DNA of 64,000 nt from Glaciecola amylolytica (GTDB lineage: Bacteria; Bacteroidota; Bacteroidia; Flavobacteriales_D; Crocinitomicaceae). The DNA lies in NCBI GenBank assembly GCA_003856375.1, contig CP034120.1, positions 3,088,501-3,152,500 of the forward strand, in the 5' to 3' direction. Positions 45,410 through 53,900 of this stretch are shown piece after piece (position 1 is the stretch's first letter; each line of letters starts with the position of its first letter). The notes beneath the pieces were generated by a model. It had not been told where the DNA came from and made no database searches. It was given only the letters and a program-made list of their open reading frames with translations. Made by a program: the position numbers and the translations under genes.

Positions 45410-47224
45410 ATGGCTGAAAATACTGGAAAAATTAAAAAACTTTACAACTGGATTCTTCTTGGAATCATTGTGGGAATCGTGGTGTTTCTGAATATCATCG
45501 GAACATTCCTTTACTCCAGAATTGATATGACCGAGGATGAGCGTTATTCACTTTCCGGAGGTTCTATTGAATTTTTAGAGAAAATGAATACCAATATTTC
45601 TTCTAAAACAAAGAAGAAAGGAAACCGCCTGTTCCTGAAAATTTATCTGGAAGGGAAACTTCCTGCCGAGGTCAAACGATTCAGAAATGCAGTTGAAGAT
45701 AAACTGGAAGAATTCAAGGAAATTGCCGGAGACCGCATTGAATACCAATTTATTGATCCTTTGGAAGGAACGGAAGCTGAAAAGGATGCGCTTTTTCAAA
45801 TTCTTTACAACAAAGGAAAAGGAATCATTCCGCTGGAAATCGTTTATCAGAAAGACGGTTCTCAATCTCAAATGATTCTTTGGCCGGGAGCTGAAATAGA
45901 ATACGACGGTTTCACCAAAAATTACATTCAATTGCTTCCGGGTTCTCCTCAGGGACAGCCGGTACAATTATCCAAAGAGTTTTCCGAAACAACCATTCAG
46001 AATTCCATCAACAATCTGGAATACATGCTTATTTCGGCATTGAGACGAACGATTCAGAAACAAAAACCGCGCATTGCTTTTCTTGGCGGACACGGAGAAC
46101 TTGGTTTTCCTGAAACACAGCGTGTCAGAACCTTACTTGAACCGTATTATTCTATCGAAGATCTGAAATTAAACGACTCTTTGAAAGCATTGGACGGATT
46201 TACGGGAGTAATCATTGCAAGACCGCGAACAGCATATTCAGACAAGGATTTGTACATTATCGATCAGTTCGTGATGCGTGGTGGAAGATTGATGTGCTTC
46301 TTCGACAAACTGACTTTCCCGCAGGATTCATTGAACAAAACCGGGATGACAAGCACCGTCAGAACAAATCTGGGACTGGATAAATTGTTGTTTGACTACG
46401 GAATCAAAACAAACGACAATTACGTCATGGACGTTCGCTGTGCGCCGATCCAGACTCCTTTTGCCAAACAAAGTCTTCTTCCGTGGTTCTTTTATGTAGC
46501 AGCAACTCCGACCAAACATCCGATTGCCCGCAACATTGAACCGGTAATGCTTCGTTATGTCTCCCAAATTCAACTGATTCCGGGAGATAAGCGCCTGGTG
46601 TCGCCAGTTTTAACGAGTTCTACCAATTCACGGGTTTCCGTTATGGCACCGATGATCAGTCTGGCAATGCCGATGAATTATGGAAAAGTTCCCGTTTTGG
46701 CTGACAATCCGACTTCCGAAGCAAACAAAGTATGTGTTGCCGGAATGTCTGAAGGGCGTTTTGATTCTCATTTCAAGAACCGTCTGATCGATGAGTTCGG
46801 TAAAAATCCGGAATCGGGTTTCATTACTTCCAGCAAGGAAGAAGGAAAAGTTCTGGTTGTAACAAACGGCTCGTTCATTGCAAACTATTACGATTCTATG
46901 CCGAGTAAAACCGGACAAATGCTGTATCGTCCGATTTCATTCAACAACCTGAGATACGACGAAGTAATGGCACAAATGCGTATGCAGCCTTTGATTTACG
47001 GAAATCAGGAATTTTTCCAGAATATCGTCGATTACATGATGGGAGACAATTCTGTTTTGGATATCCGAAGCAAACAAATTGACATTCACCCGATTGATAA
47101 AGAAAAAGTAAAAGACCAACGGGTAAAATACATTCTGATCAACGTTGCCCTGCCTTCACTTTTAATTATTTTACTGGCAATTTTATTATTCTACTTACGT
47201 AGACGCCGTTACGCACGTTCTTAG
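45410..47224 (+). CDS. gldG: Gliding-motility ABC transporter component GldG
   Basis: 604-residue protein with one N-terminal membrane helix (residues 17-35) and one C-terminal helix (residues 575-596) around a large periplasmic domain of the ABC-type uncharacterised transport family (LYSRIDMTEDERYSLSGGSI; IAFLGGHGELGFPE). It ends RRRRYARS. It acts with GldF; the exported substrate is unknown even in studied species. It begins four bases after gldF and ends four bases before the DUF4340 gene. Confidence 0.93.
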   Translation: MAENTGKIKKLYNWILLGIIVGIVVFLNIIGTFLYSRIDMTEDERYSLSGGSIEFLEKMNTNISSKTKKKGNRLFLKIYLEGKLPAEVKRFRNAVEDKLEEFKEIAGDRIEYQFIDPLEGTEAEKDALFQILYNKGKGIIPLEIVYQKDGSQSQMILWPGAEIEYDGFTKNYIQLLPGSPQGQPVQLSKEFSETTIQNSINNLEYMLISALRRTIQKQKPRIAFLGGHGELGFPETQRVRTLLEPYYSIEDLKLNDSLKALDGFTGVIIARPRTAYSDKDLYIIDQFVMRGGRLMCFFDKLTFPQDSLNKTGMTSTVRTNLGLDKLLFDYGIKTNDNYVMDVRCAPIQTPFAKQSLLPWFFYVAATPTKHPIARNIEPVMLRYVSQIQLIPGDKRLVSPVLTSSTNSRVSVMAPMISLAMPMNYGKVPVLADNPTSEANKVCVAGMSEGRFDSHFKNRLIDEFGKNPESGFITSSKEEGKVLVVTNGSFIANYYDSMPSKTGQMLYRPISFNNLRYDEVMAQMRMQPLIYGNQEFFQNIVDYMMGDNSVLDIRSKQIDIHPIDKEKVKDQRVKYILINVALPSLLIILLAILLFYLRRRRYARS

Positions 47225-47228
47225 TCAT

Positions 47229-48266
47229 ATGAAAAGAATTATTATCATCGTTTTAGGAATCGCACTATTGGTGGGATTGGGAATTTTTACTACTCGCCTG
47301 ATGAGTAAAAAAGGGAAGTCGGATGAAAATCTTGCAGCATTCAACTTTGACATTAAGGATACCGCTTCCGTGGATAAAATCATTATTACGGAGCCAAACG
47401 GAATGGAAATGACTTTGGTCAGATCCGGGAATTCATGGGCTGACGATAAAGGACAATGTGTTCAACCGGTATTGGTTTCCAATATCCTGGATGCGCTTTT
47501 CAATGTCCGTTTCAAAGGATATGTCCCTGAGAATTCCGTAAAAACGGTTATTAACCGGATGTCGACCATCGGGATAAAAGTTCAGTACTTCCAGGACGGA
47601 GACTGGAGTAAAACCTGGTACATCGGAGGATCAACATCTGATCATCACGGAACCTATATGTTGGTAGAATCAGCTGAAGCAGGAAAGAGTGATCTTCCCG
47701 TTATTGCAGAGATCAAAGGCTTAAAAGGAATCATTGAACCGCGTTTCTTTGCAGATCCGAGAAAATGGCAGTGTTCCGGTATTTTTGCCTACCAAATGGA
47801 AGATATCGCGGAAGTGAATGTGAAATTCACCGAAAGACCTGACAGAAGCTTCGAAGTACGTAAAATCAAGCAGGATTATCTGGTAAAATACGGAGGTAAA
47901 TATCTGACAACTTTGGATACAAACATGGTATACCGTTACTTGCTGAACTTTAAACGCGTTAATTTCGAAAACCCGAATTACGAACTGAGCGACAAGCAAT
48001 TGGACAGCTTAACAAGTTCTAAGCCGTTCTGTATCATGAACGTTCGAACCACGAAGGGTGAAAAGACCAAGTTGAAGATGTTCCGAAGAAAATCAGAAAA
48101 TGGTCCGGAGGTTGATGACTTTGGCGACAGCTCTCCGTACGATATTAACAGATTCTGGTGTGAACTTCCAAGCGGACAGGTAGTTAAATGTCAATATTTC
48201 ACATTTAACCCAATCATCATGGGACATATCTATTTTAACCCGAACAGATACAAAACCACTCAGTAA
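47229..48266 (+). CDS. DUF4340-type membrane-anchored protein
   Basis: 345-residue protein with an N-terminal membrane helix (residues 2-22) and an extracytoplasmic DUF4340-like body (DTASVDKIIITEPNGMEMTLVRSGNSW). In other bacteria DUF4340 proteins often lie beside GldG-like ABC components, as here, four bases after gldG, suggesting a shared complex (inference). It has no cysteine lipobox. Its transcript may end at the hairpin 48302-48329. Confidence 0.8.
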   Translation: MKRIIIIVLGIALLVGLGIFTTRLMSKKGKSDENLAAFNFDIKDTASVDKIIITEPNGMEMTLVRSGNSWADDKGQCVQPVLVSNILDALFNVRFKGYVPENSVKTVINRMSTIGIKVQYFQDGDWSKTWYIGGSTSDHHGTYMLVESAEAGKSDLPVIAEIKGLKGIIEPRFFADPRKWQCSGIFAYQMEDIAEVNVKFTERPDRSFEVRKIKQDYLVKYGGKYLTTLDTNMVYRYLLNFKRVNFENPNYELSDKQLDSLTSSKPFCIMNVRTTKGEKTKLKMFRRKSENGPEVDDFGDSSPYDINRFWCELPSGQVVKCQYFTFNPIIMGHIYFNPNRYKTTQ

Positions 48267-48301
48267 GGTTAATATCTCGTTGAAAACTGTCTCTAAAAGA
48301 G

Positions 48302-48329
48302 TTACCCTGTGACGAATTCCACGGGGTAA
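48302..48329 (+). terminator. Possible terminator after the gldFG unit
   Basis: TTACCCTGTG and CACGGGGTAA form a 10-bp stem (one G-U pair) with an 8-base loop, but the following sequence is only weakly T-rich. Confidence 0.5.
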
Positions 48330-48335
48330 AATTGA

Positions 48336-48343
48336 TATATTTG
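48336..48343 (+). promoter_or_regulatory. Candidate -7 box of dnaN
   Basis: TATATTTG, an exact TAnnTTTG match, 21 bases before the ATG of dnaN. Confidence 0.5.
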
Positions 48344-48364
48344 CTATCGTAAATAAACAATTGT

Positions 48365-49483
48365 ATGAATTTTATCGTATCCAGTACGAATTTGCTCCGT
48401 CATCTTCAAAGTATCAGTGGTGTTTTAAGCACTAGTAATACTTTACCAATCCTTGACAACTTTTTGTTTAACATCTCGGATAGTCAGCTAATTATCTCTG
48501 CTTCTGATTTGGAAACAACCATGCAAACAACTATGGAAGTTGAGGCAACGGAATCCGGCAAGGTGGCAATTCCGGCAAAAATGCTGTTGGATGTACTTAA
48601 GAATCTTCCGGACCAGCCTTGTACTTTCAAGATCGATCCGGCTTCATTCGGAGTAGAGATCGTTTACGATAACGGTAAATCAAAGATGGTCGGATTCAAC
48701 GGAGAGGAATTTCCTAAAACTCCGGGAATCGAGAACAGTACCAGTATCCGCATTTCAGGTGAAATCATTTCCAGCGCAATCAACAAAACGCTTTTTGCAG
48801 CAGGAAACGACGATTTGCGTCCGGTAATGAGCGGTATGTACTGCCAGTTCAGTCCTTCCGATATTACATTTGTTGCAACCGACGCACATAAATTGGTTCG
48901 ATACAGAAGAACAGACGGACAAGCAACCGGAGGTTCTGCTTTCATTCTTCCGAAGAAGCCTTTGAATTTGTTGAAATCAAATTTGAGAGGTGACGAAGAG
49001 GTTCAGGTTGAATACACTGATTCAAATGCTATTTTCACATTCAACGACATCGTTTTGATGTGTCGTTTGATCGACGGAAAATACCCGAACTACGAAGCGG
49101 TTATCCCGAAAGAAAACCCGAATATTTTAATCGTAGACCGTTTGCAGTTCCTGGGAGCAATCAAACGTGTTTCCATCTTCGCAAATAAAACAACGCATCA
49201 GGTAAAACTGAAAATTGCAGGCAGCGAATTGAACATTTCTGCGGAAGATCTGGACTTTTCAAACGAAGCAAACGAACGTCTGACTTGTAACTACGATGGA
49301 ACGGATATCGAAATTGCATTCAACAGCCGTTTCCTGATGGAAATGTTGAACAATATCGATGCTTCTGAAGTTAAAATCGCGATGAGTGAACCAAGCAGAG
49401 CAGGATTGTTAATGCCGAATACAACCGTTAACGAGCACGAAGACATTCTAATGCTGGTTATGCCGGTTATGATAAACAGATAA
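48365..49483 (+). CDS. dnaN: DNA polymerase III beta clamp
   Basis: Sliding clamp that holds the replicative polymerase on DNA. The 372-residue length is normal for the three-domain beta clamp. Visible family features are the N-terminal MNFIVSSTNLLRHLQSISGVLSTSNTLPIL, the SASDLETTMQTTM strand, FVATDAHKLVRYRR, and the C-terminal VMPVMINR. It lies downstream of gldFG rather than next to dnaA, an arrangement also known in Flavobacterium (recalled, not checked). A REP-like palindrome follows the stop. Confidence 0.97.
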   Translation: MNFIVSSTNLLRHLQSISGVLSTSNTLPILDNFLFNISDSQLIISASDLETTMQTTMEVEATESGKVAIPAKMLLDVLKNLPDQPCTFKIDPASFGVEIVYDNGKSKMVGFNGEEFPKTPGIENSTSIRISGEIISSAINKTLFAAGNDDLRPVMSGMYCQFSPSDITFVATDAHKLVRYRRTDGQATGGSAFILPKKPLNLLKSNLRGDEEVQVEYTDSNAIFTFNDIVLMCRLIDGKYPNYEAVIPKENPNILIVDRLQFLGAIKRVSIFANKTTHQVKLKIAGSELNISAEDLDFSNEANERLTCNYDGTDIEIAFNSRFLMEMLNNIDASEVKIAMSEPSRAGLLMPNTTVNEHEDILMLVMPVMINR

Positions 49484-49500
49484 GAAAATCAACACATTAT

Positions 49501-49536
49501 AAACACAGGGGCGGAAAATTTTCCGCCCCTGTGTTT
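49501..49536 (+). repeat. 36-bp perfect palindrome of REP family, probable dnaN terminator
   Basis: Half-site AAACACAGGGGCGGAAAA is followed by its exact reverse complement, then three more T. It starts 18 bases after the dnaN stop. The inner half-site GGGGCGGAAAA is identical to that at 27438. Confidence 0.92.
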
Positions 49537-49580
49537 TTTGGCACGAATTTTATTGTACTCCTTTTATAAAATTCAAAGTC

Positions 49581-50321
49581 ATGAAAAACTTATACTTCAC
49601 ATTCGCACTAGTACTGATCGGTAGTACACTCGCACATGGTTCTGAATTAATCTTGCGGGTAAAAAGAAATGGACAGCACATTGTGAGCGCTTCTAACCAA
49701 ACGCAAACAAACAATTACAACACATACCAGTTTTACAATCTGCTTGGCGGAAACACACAGGTAAAAGTGGTTGATAAATACAACGGACAGGTTATTTTCA
49801 AAAACAACCTGCTTATTCCGGACGGATATCAGATTACAGCAGAATTAGATGCTTTCGGAAACATGACTATTGTCGGAAACACCCCAATTGTGAGCACAAA
49901 TGGCGGCTGGACCGGAAACGTTGGTACAATTGACTATGGAAACACAGGAAACGGTAACTACGGAGGCCACGGACACCATGGAAATCATTGCGGAACTTAT
50001 CCGAACGGAGGAAACGGAGGGTACAATCCCGGACAAAATACAAACGCGGTTTATTTCAGCCAGTTTGTGAGTAGTCTGAAAGCAGAAAGCTTCGACAGCA
50101 GCCGTTTGCAAAACGCAAAAGTATATGCTTCTAAAGTGAATTTATCTGCAAGTCAGATTAAAGAGATCGCAGCAACTTTCACCTTTGATACGAATCGTCT
50201 GGATTGGGCGAAAGCAGCTTACGGTGCTTGCTACGACAAAGGAAATTACTTCCTGTTGAGAGATACATTTACCTTCTCTTCAAACTACAGTGAACTACAA
50301 GATTATATCAGTATTCAATAA
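49581..50321 (+). CDS. DUF4476 domain-containing secreted protein
   Basis: 246-residue exported protein: signal peptide (residues 1-19, MKNLYFTFALVLIGSTLAHG), an N-terminal strand-rich region (residues 20-110), and a Gly/Asn/His-rich linker (GNTGNGNYGGHGHHGNH, about residues 115-155). The C-terminal DUF4476 domain (FVSSLKAESFDSSRLQNAK, NLSASQIKEIAATFTFD) is all-helical. Function unknown; DUF4476 proteins are frequent in Bacteroidota. The histidine-rich linker could bind metal, which is speculative. Monocistronic with its own terminator. Confidence 0.88.
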   Translation: MKNLYFTFALVLIGSTLAHGSELILRVKRNGQHIVSASNQTQTNNYNTYQFYNLLGGNTQVKVVDKYNGQVIFKNNLLIPDGYQITAELDAFGNMTIVGNTPIVSTNGGWTGNVGTIDYGNTGNGNYGGHGHHGNHCGTYPNGGNGGYNPGQNTNAVYFSQFVSSLKAESFDSSRLQNAKVYASKVNLSASQIKEIAATFTFDTNRLDWAKAAYGACYDKGNYFLLRDTFTFSSNYSELQDYISIQ

Positions 50322-50369
50322 CAACCCCATTTTGATTATGTAATCAAAATATATCCAATAACAACCCTC

Positions 50370-50406
50370 GGAATGTCGAATCTTACAGGTTCGACATTCC
50401 TTTTTT
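50370..50406 (+). terminator. Terminator after DUF4476 gene
   Basis: A perfect 11-bp stem (GGAATGTCGAA with TTCGACATTCC), 9-base loop and six T. Confidence 0.95.
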
Positions 50407-50747
50407 ATACACGTACCTTGTCCAAGAATTCAGGTAATGTATCCTAACAAAAAAGTCTTTTAATTCTGCAAAGAAAACCTTGATGCAATACGAAAACAAC
50501 TATTAGAATCCCACAGATGCGCAGATAAATGCTCGCCTACCGAACTCACTGATGGAACCGCGGCGACTGATAAGAGCCACCAATATCTGTGCATCTGTGG
50601 AAAAAGATAATCAGAATTTTGATACGATACCTTTACAAAACATTCCAGAAATAAGTCCTACAATAAACGCTGCTTATCCAATGTGTTATTTGTGGTTTAT
50701 GGTTCGTGACTTACCACATTCAACTAGTACATTATCAACAGTTTATT
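50407..50747. other. Intergenic region before the giant adhesin operon
   Basis: About 340 bases without a convincing gene. The main structure is the 17-bp inverted repeat at 50511-50600; the rest shows no clear signal. Confidence 0.5.
50511..50600. repeat. 17-bp inverted repeat (CAGATGCGCAGAT family)
   Basis: CCACAGATGCGCAGATA (50511-50527) and TATCTGTGCATCTGTGG (50584-50600) are inverted copies with one mismatch, 56 bases apart. The same motif recurs at 34551 and, in variant form, near 55984 and 56835. Confidence 0.8.
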
Positions 50748-50800
50748 TTCATAAATGTGTACCTTTGCGCCGATTAATTGATCGGCTACACATTTATGAA
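50748..50800 (+). promoter_or_regulatory. Promoter inside a 14-bp inverted repeat
   Basis: TTCATAAATGTGTA (50748-50761) and its exact reverse complement (50787-50800) enclose an inner 6-bp inverted repeat (GCCGAT/ATCGGC, 50769-50786). The -7 box TACCTTTG occupies 50760-50767, at the end of the left arm; the right arm contains the start codon of the upstream ORF (50796). Confidence 0.7.
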
Positions 50801-50936
50801 GACGAATCTTACCAATTTGCAAGTTATTGATTTACTGCCTTGTGTATTGCCACAAGAGGTGAAAACAGGTGCAAATAACCCGTCAGATTTTCTCTTTTTC
50901 ACACACGGTTTTGAACTTAATTTTTTCATCTCATGA
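50796..50936 (+). CDS. 46-residue upstream ORF overlapping the adhesin start
   Basis: A short reading frame from ATG 50796, the first ATG after the promoter, encodes 46 residues beginning MKTNLTNLQVIDLLPCVLPQ. Its TGA (50934-50936) overlaps the adhesin ATG (50933) in an ATGA junction. It has no signal peptide and no family I recognise, and the C-terminal half is hydrophobic and aromatic (FLFFTHGFELNFFIS). It could be a leader peptide that couples or limits adhesin translation. It could also be a chance frame, as no homologue check was possible. Confidence 0.45.
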   Translation: MKTNLTNLQVIDLLPCVLPQEVKTGANNPSDFLFFTHGFELNFFIS

Positions 50937-53900
50937 TCAGATTAGGCTTGACTTTGTTGATTTTTTATTCGTGTTTGAATCAATTTTCTTTCAGCCAGAC
51001 ACCAACCTCTCCTCCTCCGGGAACCACGATCACCAGCAGCCCTGCAACACCTTTTGCATACGCTTTAAGCGGCGGACAAACCTATACTCATACCAATGCT
51101 GCCTGGCCTGCATTTAATACCAATTGCTACGCTTTTACAGTGAACGATACCTTGTTCGGTGCCATCAACGGATTCAACCCGACACCATCCGGAGGAGCCT
51201 GTACTGGAATGACGAATCTGGTTTACAATGCCGGAAGTTCAAATCTTGCTGCCGGAATCATCGTTTATACCGGAACAACTTCTTACCGTTATCAAAATAT
51301 TTCAAGCACCTACGTCGTAAACAACACGATTCCTGTTCGTGCAACCATTACTTTTTCGGCTCCGCTTACTTACTATCCGAACAACACATTTGTAGTGCCT
51401 GTTACGGGAAATTTCAGTTATCACGTATTGTACGAAAGCTTTTCTCCAACCGGAGCGCAGTATACAAGCGGATCTCCGGGCACTTGGACTCCTTCAAAGA
51501 CTTTGTTCAACAACCTGCTCACCGATCCGAACAATTCGATCTGTGTGAACTTCACTCCCGGATCTTATACCTTGAATACCGTTACGGCCAGCACCGCCCC
51601 CGCCGGAATTATCTGTCAGGGTGGCAACATTCAATTAACCGGAGGCGGAACAGGAAACAACCTGACTTTCAACTGGACAGGACCGAACAGCTTTTCAAGC
51701 AGTAATCCGAATGTATCAATCAACAATGCAAGTGCAAGCAATTCGGGAACTTATTCCTTGACAGTAACGGATGACATCGGGTGTTCGAATACTGCTCAAT
51801 CTGCTATCACCGTGCAGCAAGCCCCACTCGCAAACGCAGGCGGAACTTCCGTCATTTGTGTCAATAGTTCTGCAACTGTCAGTGGTGCATCTTCCGCAAA
51901 CGGAACCATTTCATGGACACATAACGGAAGCGGAACTCTTGCAAACGGAACGACTTTAACTCCAACATATACTCCGTCTTCATTCGATGCCGGAAACACC
52001 GTGGTTTTAACACTCACCACTACCAGCAATAATTCCTGTGCTCCTGCTACGGCACAAGCCAGCTATTTTGTGATCGTTGAAGGAAATCCGATCGCACAGG
52101 ACGGAGCTATCAATTCCATCTGCTCCACTTCCGGTTTTACGGTCACAAGTGCCAATGCTCAATTCGGCAGTATTCTCTGGACTCATAACGGAAGCGGAAC
52201 ATTGACCAACGCAAACACGGAATCACCGACTTACACTCCAAGTCCTTCGGATAACGGAAATACCATTGTTTTGACGCTCACCGTGACAAGTAACAATGCT
52301 TGTGCACCGGGAATCGCTCAATCTTTTCACCTCTTACATATCGTTCCCCTTCCGGAAGCAATTTCCGGAGGAACAGCAACCGTTTGTCAAAACAGTTCGA
52401 TTACAGTTTCAGGAGCTACTGCAAATTACGGAACCATCATCTGGAGTCATAACGGTACAGGAATTCTCACAAATCCTTCAGCCATCAATCCGACCTATCA
52501 GCCAACAGTCGGAGATTTGGGAAATATCGTCACGCTGACTATGACAGTGACGAGCAATAATGCCTGTGCCCCGGCAACTGCGAGCGCAGATTTTTCAATT
52601 ACCGTTCAGGGATTACCGACAGCAACTGTTTCAAACTCTTCAACCATTTGTTCCAATTCAACAGCAACTGTTTCGGGTGTCAGCGCCTCTAACGGAACCT
52701 ATCTGTGGACACATAACGGAAACGGAAGTTTAAACAATGCCGCCAGTTTAGCACCTACTTACACTCCGACTACGCTGGACGCAGGAAATACTGTTATTCT
52801 TACTTTAACTGTTTCAAGTAATAATGCCTGTGCACCTTCTTCCGTAACAGCATCTTACACTGTAAACGTTCATCATTTACCCACAGCTGCAGTACCGGGA
52901 AGCGCAACGATTTGTCAGACAACTCCTTTTCAGGTAAGCGGGGCTTCGTTCAATTACGGAACAGCAAACTGGACTCATAACGGCGCCGGAACTCTTACAA
53001 ACGGAACAACTAATTCCCCGACTTATACTCCAAATGTGCTTGATGCGGGAAATTCAGTAACACTTATATTGAATGTGACGAGTAACAATGCCTGTGCTCC
53101 AAACGTAGCAAGCAATCAATTCAGTTTGAATGTTCAACACGCACCTGTTGCATTAGCAGGAGGAAGTACAACTGTTTGTGTTACGGAACAAGCACCTGTT
53201 ACAGGAGCTACAGCTACTTATGGAACGATCAGCTGGACTCATAACGGAGGTGGAACTCTTGGAAATCCAACAACACTTGGTCCAGTTTATTATCCGGTTG
53301 CATCCGATGTCGGAAACCCGGTAACCATTACATTGACCGTTACAAGTAACAACAGCTGTGCTCCGCAAACAGCATCTTCCGGTTATACCGTCCATATCGA
53401 TCCGCTTCCCACTTCAAGCGCCGGGGGAACTGCAACGATCTGTTCCAATGGAAATGGAATTGTTTCCGGAGCAAGTGCAAGCAACGGAACGATTAACTGG
53501 ACAGGAAACGGTTTGGGAGTTATTTCCAACCCAACTACCACCACTCCGACCTATTTTCCTTCTGCAGTTGAGGCAGGTCATATCGTGACACTTACCATGA
53601 ATGTGGTGAGCAACAATGCCTGTATTCCCGAAAGCAGCTCAGCAACTTTTACCTTTATCATTGATGGGCCTCCGTCCATTCAAATCAGCGATTATGACGA
53701 TACACTTTGTCCGGGAGCGACAAAAATCATTCAGGGAGTAACGACTCAAAACGGAACACCTTTCTGGACACACAACGGAACAGGAACGATCTCAAACGGA
53801 AACACCAATTCCCCGAGTTATACTGCCGGACCCGGAGATCTGGGAAATACCGTTACGCTGACATTAACTCTTACCAGTAACAATGGTTGTGCTCCGCAAA

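Noticed and set aside
50748-50800. Phase-variable invertible promoter as the main explanation
   Set aside because: The arms are only 25 bases apart, shorter than typical invertible promoters, and no invertase gene is in the window; an operator or cruciform is more likely. Kept only as a possibility.
50552-50830. 92-codon frame upstream of the adhesin
   Set aside because: It crosses the 17-bp inverted repeat and the adhesin promoter, and has no recognisable features.
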